A program made the translations under genes and the position numbers. Shown piece after piece: positions 1 through 10,124 of a stretch of 64,000 nt of DNA (position 1 is the first letter of the stretch; each line of letters starts with the position of its first letter). The stretch comes from Adiantum capillus-veneris. Lineage: Eukaryota > Streptophyta > Polypodiopsida > Polypodiales > Pteridaceae. The DNA is taken from positions 178,724,240 to 178,788,239 of the forward strand of contig CM043944.1 of the NCBI GenBank assembly GCA_014529385.2, in the 5' to 3' direction. The notes under the pieces are model-generated. The model did not search any database and was not told the origin of the DNA. It saw only the letters and a list, made by a program, of their open reading frames with translations.

Positions 1-1359
1 ACGAAGGCTCAGAAGAGGAGACTCATGAAGAAGGCAAGTTTCTATCTCTTCCTAGAAGGCTCCCTCTATCAAAGAGGGAAGGATCAAGTGTGCAGAAGAG
101 TACCAACTATCGAGGAAATTCCAGTCATTCTAAAAGGTTTGCATGAAGAGGCATGTGGTGGTCATTTTGCCCAAGAATCAACTGTGAAGAAGATTTTGCT
201 TGCGGGGTATGTTTGGCCAAGCTTGCATGTGGATGTTCAACATTGGTGTAAAAGCTGTCACAATTGTCAGATAAATGGAAATAGAAGGTTGGTGCATGGC
301 CCGAGGCAAATAGTGCTTGCAAATGGACCCTTTGAAAAGTGGGGCATTGATGCTATGGGTCCTCTACCTAGGACAAAAAACGGTAAACTCTACATTCTAG
401 TGGCTGTAGACTATATGACTAGGTGGGTGGAAGCTCAAAGTGTGGCAAGAGTGAATGAGAGGACAGTTAGCAAATTCGTCTACACTCACATTTGTTGTAG
501 ATTTGGTACACCTTTGGAGATTGTTTCTGATAATGGTCCAGGGTTTAGAAAGGGATTGCTCACGGAAGTCTGTGAGGAACTTCGCATTCTACATCGTCAT
601 AGTACACCCTACTATCCCCAATCAAATGGTTTGGTAGAAAAAGCTAATGGTGTCATTGCAGGCAACATTAGAAAGATGGTGAAAAACAAGACAAAGTTGT
701 GGGATGACTTCTTGGATGGTGCCTTGTGGGCGTATCGAACCACATATAGGGAAGCCACGGAGTTCACACCATTTCACTTGGTCTATGGTCAAGAGGCTTT
801 ACAGCCAATTGAACTAAACATTCCAACAATGCGACTTCATGGAAAATCAGCACAAGATGATCAAGAAGCATGGATGGATCAACTTCTTACCTTAGCTGAG
901 CTTGAGTGGAAAAGAGAAGCAGCATACGAGTGCTATAAGAGGAAAGCCACACAGACAAAGGAGAAGCTTGACAAGAAACTGAAGGACAGAGGCATCAATG
1001 AAGGAGATCTTGTGCTAAGGTATGACAATCGACTCGATAATCGTTTTGATGCCAAATTTGAAACAAGATGGCAGGGACCATACATAGTCAAGAAGGCTTT
1101 CAATTCAAGTTACTATCAACTTATGGATTTGAATGGGAAAGAGCACTCCAGGAAGGTAAACGGCTATCGCTTGAAGTCTTACTTGAGTCGCCTTCTACCA
1201 AAGGATCTACCAGAGCAAAAGGCAACTATCCCATGTAAGTATTGTTCCATGAAGCATGAGTGTAACACAAACCAAAATTCCAAGGGGCCAAACAATGAAG
1301 ATCTTGTCAAGGACTCTGAAGCACTCTCTTTGGAAAAGATTCTTTATGATGGTACATGA
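1..1359 (+). CDS. Ty3/gypsy integrase, 3' end of pol
   Basis: Open frame (ATG at 25, but the protein surely begins upstream as part of a pol polyprotein) of 444 residues. It shows the integrase order: an HHCC zinc-binding module (H-x-x-A-C-G-G-H, then C-K-S-C-H-N-C at about residues 40-85), a core with WGIDAMGPL (first Asp), SDNGPGF (second Asp) and NGLVEKANG (Glu), and a C-terminal GPY/F module (WQGPYIVKKAF, then VNGYRLKSYL). There is no chromodomain, which fits the Tat/Athila side of plant Ty3/gypsy elements. The frame is intact with all catalytic residues, so this copy may be young. It is followed at once by a polypurine tract and a putative LTR. The rest of the element lies upstream of the window. 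Confidence 0.93.
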   Translation, partial: TKAQKRRLMKKASFYLFLEGSLYQRGKDQVCRRVPTIEEIPVILKGLHEEACGGHFAQESTVKKILLAGYVWPSLHVDVQHWCKSCHNCQINGNRRLVHGPRQIVLANGPFEKWGIDAMGPLPRTKNGKLYILVAVDYMTRWVEAQSVARVNERTVSKFVYTHICCRFGTPLEIVSDNGPGFRKGLLTEVCEELRILHRHSTPYYPQSNGLVEKANGVIAGNIRKMVKNKTKLWDDFLDGALWAYRTTYREATEFTPFHLVYGQEALQPIELNIPTMRLHGKSAQDDQEAWMDQLLTLAELEWKREAAYECYKRKATQTKEKLDKKLKDRGINEGDLVLRYDNRLDNRFDAKFETRWQGPYIVKKAFNSSYYQLMDLNGKEHSRKVNGYRLKSYLSRLLPKDLPEQKATIPCKYCSMKHECNTNQNSKGPNNEDLVKDSEALSLEKILYDGT

Positions 1360-1371
1360 ATATACCATCAT

Positions 1372-1387
1372 CCTAGGGGAGGGCCAA
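1372..1387 (+). other. polypurine tract of the first gypsy element
   Basis: CCTAGGGGAGGGCCAA, directly after the integrase gene and directly before TGATAGCC, a plausible LTR start. Position and composition are those of a plus-strand priming site. Confidence 0.6.
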
Positions 1388-3652
1388 TGATAGCCGTTTT
1401 TTTCGGCTCTCTGTAATTGCCATAGTGAGTGATCTCACCCTATCAAATCACTCAAACACTGTGGTTACCCTCACCCTTTCACTGTATATAGGTGCGTGTG
1501 AGTTAGGGGACTTTTCCCATATCTCCTTGCTGAAATAAAAAATCCTCAATTAGCTAGTCATTGGGCTAGTTGAGCCAAAAAAAAATAAAATAAAAAATAT
1601 AAGTATATTATGGCCCATGCGTATGTAAATATTTCTTTGTATATAGGGCCTAAATAAAAGATGTTTTTATAATTATTTTGGTATTTATTTAAATATTTCT
1701 ACCTAGGTGTGTGTTATTTATGCTCTGTACATTGCCTCACCATTACCACAATTTTTCTTACCATTTTTCATACTCTTTATTCCATATAGAAATATTTTCA
1801 TGTAAGCTTTTCTTATATTTGGTGTAACTCCAACCCCACAAAAATCCAAAAAAAAACTAGTTTTATTTATGTGTATATTTTTTCACTATTGTGATTTTTC
1901 CCTTCCTACATCTATTTTGTTTTTTTCTAAAAAATTAGAACACCAAAAATATTTATCTTTTTATGGTAGCCTCATAATGAGAGAGATTTCTTTTGACCCC
2001 TTTATATTTTTTCCACTTATATTATTTATATTTGACATGTACATATTTTTTAGATCCCTCAACATTTGATTTTCTTAGTTGTACTATTCACTTATACCAT
2101 GATCTCAACAATATCTTCAATTATAGACCTACCAAATAAGGTCAAGGGTAGGTGGCATGCATACATGCACTATGGAGGACTCACTCTTGGAGGTATTCAA
2201 AAGAATCATCCAAAGAAGGACCCCACAAGGACCTTGTGCAGTGGAAAAAAACGGTCGGTTTTGCTGAATTTTTAAAGTTCACTTGCTCTCCGAATTTGAA
2301 AAGGTGATACAACAAAAGTTGTAGCTCGTGGGCTGAACTTTTGCCTCAAATTTTTTCATATTTTTTTGAGCTACGAGCTGTGAGCTATGATTTTATTAGT
2401 GGACCCCAATTTTCTCATGCTATGCAGCCACACTCTCTCTTCCACTTTATCATTTTCCTCTTTCACACACACTTCTCCACTCATCATCCCCACCTCTCTC
2501 ACCACTCCTCTCTGCACCCTACTCACCTTCTCCTCAACCTTGAAGAATAAGAGAAACCATGGTGAACTCATACCTCCCACACACAATTCCATTCCAAAAT
2601 TGACCACCTAGTCTCATTTTTCCTCCTCCAAATTACCTATATCTATCAAAAAAACCACAAAATTCAGCCTCTTCTCTTAAAAGACAGCATCATGGTGGTT
2701 GGTTACTCAGCTTCAATTACCTTGTCTCTCAAGGAAGGTCAAGAGTGGAGAAAAAATGTACCGTCAAAGCTAGTGGACCGTCAACAAGCGTCAAAATTGG
2801 CCCTACTCAAGACACTTGGAGCATCAACCTTGTAAGAAATCCACCTTTTCTTACCTCTTAAGAGTTTTTCTTCCTTATTTGTATCCTACATGGATACTCC
2901 CATTGTAAATATCCTATTCCATTTGTAAATTAATACTAACTCTACTAACACTAACCCACTATGAAAAGTCCTATCACCTCCATTTCTCTCCTCTCTCTTT
3001 CCCCACCAACTTCTTGATAATTCCAAGCAAAAGAAATTAGATAAATTGCTGAAAATCTAACCCAACCATGGTTAGAGGAGTAACCCTAGCCTTCAAAATT
3101 GCTATAAAAGGAGGGTGTAGCTAGCACAAAAGAGGGAGCCATAAGCAAGAGCACTATGCTATAGCTTGAGAAGCGAAGCTCAACCTCTCTAGAAGGAGCT
3201 CTTGAGTGGAAGCTCATTGTCTTATGCATGTGCATGTGTTGTAATAGGGGATTAGCAAGGGAACTCTATGCCATTGTAAGAGAGAGAGTGATCATTCAAT
3301 TGAGAGTAGGAAATCTATCATTTCTCCTACTAGTGTAAGCCCAACATTTGCTGAACCAAGGAGGGTGGATTTGGACTAAGCTTGGATACTTTGTCTCCCT
3401 TCCAACGTGAAGTAATGGACAACAATGATGCGTAAGTGTCTTGGTGTTTTTTATTAAGTTCTTGATAGCTTGTCTCTGGTGTTGTCATCAATCTAGCCAT
3501 AAATCCCACATACTGTAAGAGGGCGACAGGGTGGAGAGGACTCCCCTGGCTTTAAGACAGTGATTGGGGTGGCTTTTCTTGTGATGTGTTGTGGTGAAAT
3601 TTACGCAAGCTATGTTGAACAAATACTAATCTCACTTTGATTTGTCATGACA
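1388..3652 (+). repeat. putative 3' LTR of the first gypsy element
   Basis: Non-coding stretch beginning TGATAGCC after the polypurine tract. It contains a TATA box (CTATAAAAGG, 3102-3111) followed by a GA-rich leader-like stretch, as plant gypsy LTRs do. The right border is uncertain; TCATGACA ending at 3652 is a candidate CA terminus. At about 2.2 kb it is long, but Athila-type LTRs can be long. The partner LTR lies outside the window, so neither border nor a target duplication can be verified. Short ORFs here are not convincing. Confidence 0.45.
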
Positions 3653-3778
3653 GATTTGTAAGAAGGTATTAATGCAACAAGCACCCCCTCCCCCTTTCTC
3701 TCTCTTTCTTAAATATATAGTTGTGTTTGCTTGATCATTGCCGATACGTTTCAAAGCAGCCCGAGCACTATCTCTCTC

Positions 3779-3781
<3 letters not shown>

Positions 3782-3856
<75 letters not shown>
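3782..3856. repeat. (TC)n microsatellite
   Basis: About 37 nearly uninterrupted TC units. It sits at the upstream border of the ORF1-only non-LTR element. ORFs reading through it (runs of Ser-Leu or Arg-Glu) are artefacts. Confidence 0.95.
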
Positions 3857-3858
<2 letters not shown>

Positions 3859-5024
3859 CCGGCCAATCTCGACTGCACTAGCTCGCCCACACACCTCACG
3901 AGCACGAGCTTGCCCACACACATATCTGTTCACAACTACCCAACTCACTCACGAGCCCCTGTCATACCAACGGGATCTCTTTGCTCGGTGGCTCGGTGAA
4001 AAAAAAATCGAAGGCGTCAACTGAAAACAAGCGGCAAATAAAAACAGAGAGATCTGTCGAGCACAAGGGCTGCGGCACCACATTGGAAACTCCTCTTGGG
4101 TGCGTCCTTCACACAACAAGCATGGCCACTCGAGCCTCATCCTGAGGGAAGTTGACCTTTGCCGGGGTTGTGGCAACACCCCCGAAGATGGACAGCACAA
4201 CCCGCCTTCAACATGAAGTCGAAAGACTCCGAAGGGAGAACGATGAGCTGAAACAAAGATTGGTGGTCATCGAGGCTAGGCTCACTGCAATGGAGAACTC
4301 CAAGACGGAAGAGATGGAACAGGTGGAAGTCAAGATCAACAAAACAAAAGCAGAGGTGGAGACCTCTCTCACCAAGATAGTCAAGAATCAAGTGCAAAAG
4401 GTCATCCTTCACAAGGTCGACGACCGTGTGGCATCCACGCTACTCGAACAACAACGACAAGATGGTCTAGCTCTCAATGTTCGCATTGGGGGGCTCTCGA
4501 GCAATTGGCAAGGTGAGGGGGAGCTTAACCACGAGTCCTTTGCTTGTATCCAATCAACCACCCACATGATACAGTGGGACCCAACCACAATCAGCTCCAT
4601 TGCGCACGAATATCGTACTAACCATGCAATCATCACTTTCAAGACCAAGGCGGATCGAATCAATCTCCTCGAGCAATCAAGGCTTCTTAAAGACACCAAA
4701 ATCTGGTTTGCAGAAGACCTCACTCCCACCCAACTCAAGCAGAAGAAGGCAGAACTACAAAAGATGCGAGAGGCGCGCACTGCAGGGAAATGGGCAGTTT
4801 ATCGAGGAGGCAAAGCCATTATCCAAGAGTTTCGAACTCCCAAACCAGCTCCCTCCCCATCTACCCCTCCTTAGGCTTTGTTCATTTTACCTTCTCTTTT
4901 TGTTCACTCCCCGTCGGACCCTCAGTCCATAACTGAGATGTATCTTGACAATGTATTGGTTTTGTGCTCGGTCCCATAGGTCATATCTGACCTCCGTTGG
5001 ACGATAATTCAATCTATCTATCTA

Positions 5025-5056
<32 letters not shown>
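3857..5056 (+). mobile_element. ORF1-only non-LTR retrotransposon (half-LINE-like)
   Basis: A short unit with a GC-rich 5' part, one ORF1-like gene (4188-4874), about 130 bp of 3' sequence and a (TCTA)n/(TC)n tail at about 5013-5056. Simple-repeat tails are usual for LINE/SINE 3' ends. No endonuclease or reverse transcriptase follows. The organisation resembles mammalian HAL1 elements, which kept only ORF1. The leader around 4110-4200 matches sequence at 15110-15195, so it belongs to a repeat family. Calling it a mobile element is inference from ORF type, tail and second copy. Confidence 0.6.
4188..4874 (+). CDS. L1 ORF1p-like coiled-coil RNA-binding protein
   Basis: 228 residues from the ATG at 4188; the frame is open further upstream but without ATG. 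Residues about 5-85 are a Glu/Lys/Leu-rich coiled coil (LQHEVERLRRENDELKQRL). A central globular part follows (VRIGGLSSNW... AIITFKTKADRINLLEQSRLLK) that looks like the RRM of L1 ORF1p. The C-terminal segment (FAEDLTPTQLKQKKAELQKM, then REARTAGKWAVYRGGKAII) closely matches the pattern of the ORF1p C-terminal domain. ORF1p trimerises and coats the element RNA as a nucleic-acid chaperone. Plant LINE ORF1s usually carry a CCHC knuckle; none is seen here. The protein ends in a Pro-rich tail. The frame is intact. Confidence 0.72.
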   Translation: MDSTTRLQHEVERLRRENDELKQRLVVIEARLTAMENSKTEEMEQVEVKINKTKAEVETSLTKIVKNQVQKVILHKVDDRVASTLLEQQRQDGLALNVRIGGLSSNWQGEGELNHESFACIQSTTHMIQWDPTTISSIAHEYRTNHAIITFKTKADRINLLEQSRLLKDTKIWFAEDLTPTQLKQKKAELQKMREARTAGKWAVYRGGKAIIQEFRTPKPAPSPSTPP

Positions 5057-5059
<3 letters not shown>

Positions 5060-5317
5060 TTTTAGTGTGTGAGAGTGTTCCATTGGTGTTAGGGTTAGTA
5101 TAAATTCTTTGCTTGTTTGTGGGTTGTTCTAACGATTCTCCTCTTTTGCGTCCTAGTTCGCTCTTAAACTAGGTGGTGCCCCTTGTGTAGTTGGGATTTG
5201 GTTGTGGGTTCGTTGTTTTGGTTTGTGTTGTGTTGTGCCCCAGCCCCATTGAGCAGCACGGGAGCCTTGAAGGGTGTCTAGAGGTTGCTCTTCTTGTTGC
5301 CCGCCCCGGACCGCCTC
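5057..5317. other. unassigned spacer before the LTR remnant
   Basis: GT-rich sequence without a convincing ORF. In an intact element it should be the 5' part of the LTR, but it does not match the 3' LTR at 13815-14352. The 5' LTR has therefore been replaced or rearranged up to 5317. Confidence 0.5.
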
Positions 5318-5412
5318 ACTAGTTAAACTAGTTGTGTGCTTGGAGCTGTCTGCGGCTCGCACACGGTGCATTGGCAAGTCCCTTGCTTCGACAGTGCGGC
5401 AAGGAGCGCACA
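5318..5412 (+). repeat. 5' LTR remnant (U5 end)
   Basis: ACTAGTTAAACTAGTTGTGT and onward matches 14353-14447 with very few differences. It ends in CA at 5411-5412, immediately before the primer site. Only the last ~95 bases of the LTR are recognisable here. Confidence 0.85.
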
Positions 5413-5416
5413 TTTT

Positions 5417-5434
5417 TGGCGCCGCTACCGGGGA
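5417..5434 (+). other. primer binding site, tRNA-Asp-like
   Basis: TGGCGCCGCTACCGGGGA, five bases after the LTR end. This is the form of the PBS used by Tat/Athila elements and is close to the complement of the 3' end of plant tRNA-Asp. Confidence 0.85.
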
Positions 5435-6317
5435 ATAGCCCTGCACTAAGCCCAAGAGGCACTTTGTGCTTCTTGTATGAGTGGTTTGCAGTAGGAAAGA
5501 AGAGGGAGAGGAAGGCGTATTTTTTCTGCAAGTTGTTAATTCTGTTTTTCTGTTGCGCACAGTTTGCATTTTCTGTTTTTCTGCTGCGTACATTTAGTAT
5601 TAATTAGAGAGTTAGCAAAATTTCTGTTTTTCTGTTTGCACACAGTTAGCATTAGTCACACAGTTAGCATTTCTTGCATTTTTTGCATTTTCTGGTTTGC
5701 ATTGCACAGTTCTGTCAAGTTTCAATTTTTTGCATTTTTTGTGTTTAAAAAAATTAAAAAAATAAAATTTGCAGAAACAAAAAATTCAAAAAAAAAAAAC
5801 CGAAAAATAAAAACGTGAGTGGGGGAGGTTAAATTTTCGAAAAATAAAAACGGAGGTTATAAAAACGGACGGGTTGGTTTGTATAAAATTTATGATCGGG
5901 ATCATTTCCCCAAGCCCAAGCCCAGGCCCAGGCCTCAGTCCTCAATCTTATCATATATACTGGACTCACTCTTATATATATAACCTACTCCCTCAAGAGG
6001 GATTGAGAGCATGTGGGGCAAGTCCTCCACTCTCCTCCCTTCTCTTCCCACTCGCACCCTTAGACTTGCTATTTGGAGCCTAGTTTCCCAGCTAGGAAAA
6101 GACTGTTTCGAGCTTTTCTGGAGCAAAATAGAACCAAACGGTGGACTGTAAAGCACAGCGCGTCCCTCCTAGCGATACGCTCGTTTCGAGCTATCACACG
6201 GCCCATTCCACGATACGCTCTAAAAAATCTAGCAAAAAAACAAACAAAAAACACGCAAAAAACTAGTCACAAGGCCTCCTAGAGCAGCTTTTTGACACCT
6301 TAGGGTATCAAAAGCAC
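5435..6317 (+). other. untranslated leader of the non-autonomous gypsy element
   Basis: T-rich then A-rich leader with repeats of TTCTGTTTTTCTG and TTTGCATTTT, without a convincing ORF. It separates the primer site from the first ORF. Confidence 0.6.
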
Positions 6318-7195
6318 ATGCACTTACGCTCTGGGCGGGTGCTAGAACACGAGCATATTGAGGGTGCCTCTGTTCATACGGACACCCATTACCCATCCAC
6401 GATAGGCTCTAGACCCTCAGCGGGGACACAAGGTAGCACCACCCAAGACCCTAAAATAGCCGCTAGTGATTCCTCCTCCGACTCAGAAATCATGGAAGCA
6501 TACCCTACCCAAAACATTGAGAGAGAAGGCCATGCACCTCCCGAAGCTCCACAGCCTAGTACTAGTATGTTTAGCCGTCTCATGGAAACATTAGGTAGAG
6601 CTACTCGCTCGGAACCTGATGCAAATGAAGCACACGAAGGGGGTGGGGAAGTGGACTCTCCTTTCACATCGCACGTGGACCCCACACCCCCAAAGAGTGT
6701 TCATGTGGATATCCTGCCAACTTCTTACCAAGAAGGCCCTGTTGAGCTGCCTCCTTCAGAAGTTCCCTCTAGAGTACCGTTGGTGACAAGTAAAACCACG
6801 GGGAGCAACATTGCTTCCACCTCACAAGAAACCGTTAACACGTCGACTCTAGAAGGATTGTTCATTAACGATCATTGGACATACGACCTCCACACTGAGG
6901 TGTTGACGGATCTACACTCTGGCCACGCCTACCATGTAGGATGGATAGAGATTGTACAATCCACCTCTAGTGCCACGAGCATCGAAGATCAACAGAAAAT
7001 GATCTGTAATGTTATCCATGGCATTATTCAATCAGAAAGGCAAAACCGAGGGGTAAATATACTCTCAACTGGCCCCATGAGATTTCTGGATACGAGCAAG
7101 GCTCAACAGCCTACTCTATCACAAATGGAGACTCTAAGGAAGCTAAGAGGACTCGACGTCGTATCAATCTCCAAGACTTCCCTCTTGGACATGGT
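6318..7195 (+). CDS. gypsy leader protein, unknown, upstream of retropepsin 1
   Basis: Begins MHLRSGRVLEHEH; a start of the type M-x-L-R-S-G-R is common in Athila/Tat gag-pol polyproteins. The rest is Ser/Pro/Thr-rich and low in structure. The frame stays open to 7295, but from about 7150 the sensible protein (PYNLLEDMRGKGPDISWPQF) is in another frame, so a frameshift separates it from the protease ORF at 7196. Probably the N-terminal part of a polyprotein. No enzymatic domain recognised. Confidence 0.6.
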
Positions 7196-7804
7196 ATGGC
7201 TCCATACAACCTGTTGGAAGACATGCGAGGTAAGGGTCCTGATATCTCATGGCCTCAGTTTCTTGCATTATGCCCACAAGTTAGGAGGGATTTAACAAAG
7301 GCAGTTAGCACTAGGAGAAAGGTAAAAGAGAGTTTTCCTGTTGTAAAAATTGCACATGCTGAAATGAATGAGGATATTACACCTGTGCTAGATTTTTACA
7401 TAAAAGGAAGATTAGTTAGGAAAGGTCTAGTGGATGGGGGTGCACAAATTTGCATCATGACAGAAGGGCTCATGCAAAGACTAGGCATGCACATCCATGA
7501 GACACTTGAAATCAAAGTCAAGATGGCAAACAATAGCAAGGCTAGGTGTGTAGGCATTTGTAAAAATGTCTTTGTAGAGGCCTTTGGCATTAAGAAGGCA
7601 GTGGATTTCTATGTCATGTCTACCAAAGGAAATGGTTGCCCATTTATCCTAGGGAGACCATGGCTAATGAAAATGCGAGCTTTGCAGGATTGGGAGAGTG
7701 GAAAGATAATTTGCATGAACGACAATCATAAGAAGGTTGTCTTTGACATGAAGGAGCAACGCCAAGAGGAGCTCCATGAAGAATCATCTCAAAGTGAGAC
7801 CTAG
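7196..7804 (+). CDS. retropepsin-like aspartic protease 1
   Basis: 202 residues. It starts with WPQFLALCPQVRRDLTKAV, a conserved-looking pre-protease helix region. It then has the retropepsin signature: hydrophobic strand LVRKGLVDGGAQICIMTEGL (catalytic D-G-G-A instead of D-T/S-G-A), the flap region VKMANNSKARCVG, and the closing ILGRPWLMKMRALQDW typical of plant gypsy proteases. It should cleave the Gag polyprotein in virus-like particles. It overlaps the gag ORF by about 30 bases in another frame, so a frameshift or a mutation separates them. A protease in front of gag is unusual, and this element carries a second one after gag. Confidence 0.8.
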   Translation: MAPYNLLEDMRGKGPDISWPQFLALCPQVRRDLTKAVSTRRKVKESFPVVKIAHAEMNEDITPVLDFYIKGRLVRKGLVDGGAQICIMTEGLMQRLGMHIHETLEIKVKMANNSKARCVGICKNVFVEAFGIKKAVDFYVMSTKGNGCPFILGRPWLMKMRALQDWESGKIICMNDNHKKVVFDMKEQRQEELHEESSQSET

Positions 7805-9236
7805 GGTCTCTATGCAATCGGAGCCTCCGAGCGATAACTTTATGCTCCCATCTTACGTCATTTCACCTGGGGTCTCTATGCAATCTGAGCCTCCGAGTGA
7901 CAACTTTAGCTTCCCTAACTTGGCTCAACCCTCTATTAAGGAAAGCACAGTGCTCACTCCAGGGATAAGCCTGACAGAGAATGTACCGATGACATCTACG
8001 ATTAGCGCAGTGCCACTACCTAGTGTCGTAGTACCTAATATGGGGCCTCGATCGTATGTGCCTCTAGCCCCTTATGCACACATGGCCCCCACACCTCCAA
8101 TTGTACCACTTGTTCATGCTCCTCGAGTGCCGCTCCCTAGCCCTTATCCGAGTGGACCTATGCCCAGCTATGTTCCATATCCTGCATCATCCACACATAT
8201 GCCAAGACCGGTACCCGTCCCTCTCCCACGTATGATTCCAAGAGTACCTCCACCGGCCCTGCCTCCTCACATAGGTGACTTGGCAGTGTTTGCTCAAACC
8301 ATAGGTCGATCTATCGCGGAAAATATGCATCATGCATCTGATAGAGAGCCTAGAAGTAAGGCAGTACAAATTGCCAAACTCACACAAAAATTCAATGGGG
8401 ACGAAGATGCTAGAAAACACATTGAAGTTTTTGAACAAGTATGTGATTCCTTAGGGGAACGCAACGAACTACATAAGTGCAATGCCTTAAGCTTGACATT
8501 AAGTGGGAAGGCTGGAGATTGGTATAGAACCCTAAGGGTGGACGAGAAAACAATCTACCCTACCCTTCGAAGGTTGTTTCTAAAGGAGTACATACGAGAA
8601 GGTGTGCTTTGGGGTGTAGCATCTCAGCTACAGAAGGCCGAACGTAAGGAAGGAGAGTCAGTAAGGGACTTCATTAGTCGTCTAAAGCACTTAAACTCTT
8701 GCTGCCCTGTAAATGAGCGCTTCAACAATAACCAACTTCTTGATCGATTCATTCGAGGGTTGAGGAATGAAGGAATCTATAATGGACTAGTGATTAGAGG
8801 TATCACAACCTGGGAAGATGTCACTGCCAATGCAATCCAATTAGAGGACAACTTGATGATAGCAGGCATGAGGGTGTCTACTGACACGAGATCCACTAGC
8901 TCACAAGCCATTGAGTATGAACCCATGACAGCAAAGCCCATTGCCAATGAGCCTAAGGTATTTGAGACATTCTTGACAGACCTCACCAAGGCAATCCAAG
9001 ATTCTCTTAAGGATAATCGGACCCCTCAAAATAGTCACATGTATCCAAGAAGGGAGCAACAATGGTGTTCCATTTGCTTAGGTCCACATAGCACTAGTGA
9101 GTGCCCTACGTTTAGAGTAAAATTTAATGGAACTTGCAACGCATGTGGTAGGTATGGTCACCAAGCTAAGGATTGTTTAATGATCAAACGTATGATGGCA
9201 AATAGACCACCTGTAGCCTGGACGGATGCACCTTGA
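7776..9236 (+). CDS. Gag (capsid) with CCHC zinc knuckles
   Basis: 486 residues. The N-terminal third is Pro/Ser/Met-rich, with an imperfect repeat RVSMQSEPPSDNF / GVSMQSEPPSDNF near residues 9 and 33. The retrotransposon gag domain runs from about residue 190 to 360 (KFNGDEDARKHIEVFEQV, GKAGDWYRTLRV, ERKEGESVRDFISRLKHLN, LLDRFIRGLRNEG). Two knuckle-like motifs follow: CSICLGPHSTSEC (Cys-x2-Cys-x4-His-x4-Cys) and CNACGRYGHQAKDC (canonical CCHC). Gag packages the RNA. The frame is open throughout, so this part of the element looks best preserved. Confidence 0.88.
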   Translation: MKNHLKVRPRVSMQSEPPSDNFMLPSYVISPGVSMQSEPPSDNFSFPNLAQPSIKESTVLTPGISLTENVPMTSTISAVPLPSVVVPNMGPRSYVPLAPYAHMAPTPPIVPLVHAPRVPLPSPYPSGPMPSYVPYPASSTHMPRPVPVPLPRMIPRVPPPALPPHIGDLAVFAQTIGRSIAENMHHASDREPRSKAVQIAKLTQKFNGDEDARKHIEVFEQVCDSLGERNELHKCNALSLTLSGKAGDWYRTLRVDEKTIYPTLRRLFLKEYIREGVLWGVASQLQKAERKEGESVRDFISRLKHLNSCCPVNERFNNNQLLDRFIRGLRNEGIYNGLVIRGITTWEDVTANAIQLEDNLMIAGMRVSTDTRSTSSQAIEYEPMTAKPIANEPKVFETFLTDLTKAIQDSLKDNRTPQNSHMYPRREQQWCSICLGPHSTSECPTFRVKFNGTCNACGRYGHQAKDCLMIKRMMANRPPVAWTDAP

Positions 9237-9245
9237 GCTCCTGTA

Positions 9246-10124
9246 TTGATGCCTGCTCCACCTGTTGAGCAACTACCGCAACACATGGTCCTTAGATCTC
9301 AAAATGTTGTACAAGCTACACCGCTACCACCTCCTGTGCTAGGACCGCAGCCCCCGCATCCAAGAGTCGCCCCTATGAACCAAGTGGGTTGCGAGCCATC
9401 AAATGCTTATGCAGATGGCTGTGAGGAGGAAATAGACACTAGTATTGCCTACGGACTTGATACATTGGAAGAGTGTCCTATATACTACATGGAAGATTGT
9501 TGGGGGCAAGTCAAGCCGGTTTATCAAGCTGCTGCTCTCGCATCCAGAGGTCAAAATATCAACACCCTGGCTAGGAGGCCACCTCTTCAATGCTACGAGT
9601 GTGATGGACCACATCGGGCAGCGGAGTGCCCTATTAGGCTGCAAAAGAATGCTGCACAGATGCAAATGAATCAAGGGAGCACGTCTGCAATGCCAATACT
9701 CACATGTAATCGTTGTGGCATAGATCACTTGATTGCCCAATTCCCCTATAACCCAAATGTGCCTAAAATCACACCCCTAAATTTGGTCGAAATTGCTAGT
9801 GTGACATCGCCAATACCACCCGTCGCATCCGCTTATGCGATTACACGGTCCATGCTTCAAGGGCCAGGCCATATCCTCGAAGAGAGAGATACCGCATCAG
9901 TTATCCAAGCAAAGAAAAAGAAGACACGAAGGAAGAGGTCGCAGAATACGGGAAATTCAAAGCCAAGTTCCAAAACAAACATAGGAACAGGAGATGACCC
10001 CGTGTATATGAATGACCTCGAGGATGATTCAGATTCAGTCGAGACAATGGAGACTAGAACCAATACCACAAAGGGAAAGACGACAAAGAAAACCGTAACA
10101 TGGAACCAAATGAAAACCGAATAA
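9246..10124 (+). CDS. Gag-distal region with further knuckles
   Basis: Frame of 292 residues, separated from gag by one stop (TGA at 9234). It has a Pro-rich start, then CYECDGPHRAAEC (knuckle-like) and CNRCGIDHLIAQF (a degenerate knuckle, last Cys lost), then a Lys/Arg-rich stretch (KKKKTRRKRSQ) that could bind nucleic acid or target the nucleus. Together with gag this gives up to four knuckle-like motifs. Probably the same polyprotein as gag before the stop arose. Confidence 0.65.
   Translation: MMPAPPVEQLPQHMVLRSQNVVQATPLPPPVLGPQPPHPRVAPMNQVGCEPSNAYADGCEEEIDTSIAYGLDTLEECPIYYMEDCWGQVKPVYQAAALASRGQNINTLARRPPLQCYECDGPHRAAECPIRLQKNAAQMQMNQGSTSAMPILTCNRCGIDHLIAQFPYNPNVPKITPLNLVEIASVTSPIPPVASAYAITRSMLQGPGHILEERDTASVIQAKKKKTRRKRSQNTGNSKPSSKTNIGTGDDPVYMNDLEDDSDSVETMETRTNTTKGKTTKKTVTWNQMKTE

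Noticed and set aside
3721-4024. ORFs through the (TC)n tract
   Set aside because: They consist of Ser-Leu or Arg-Glu runs from the microsatellite and lack any conserved part.
4137-4780. Minus-strand ORFs opposite the ORF1-like gene
   Set aside because: Antisense shadows without domain motifs.
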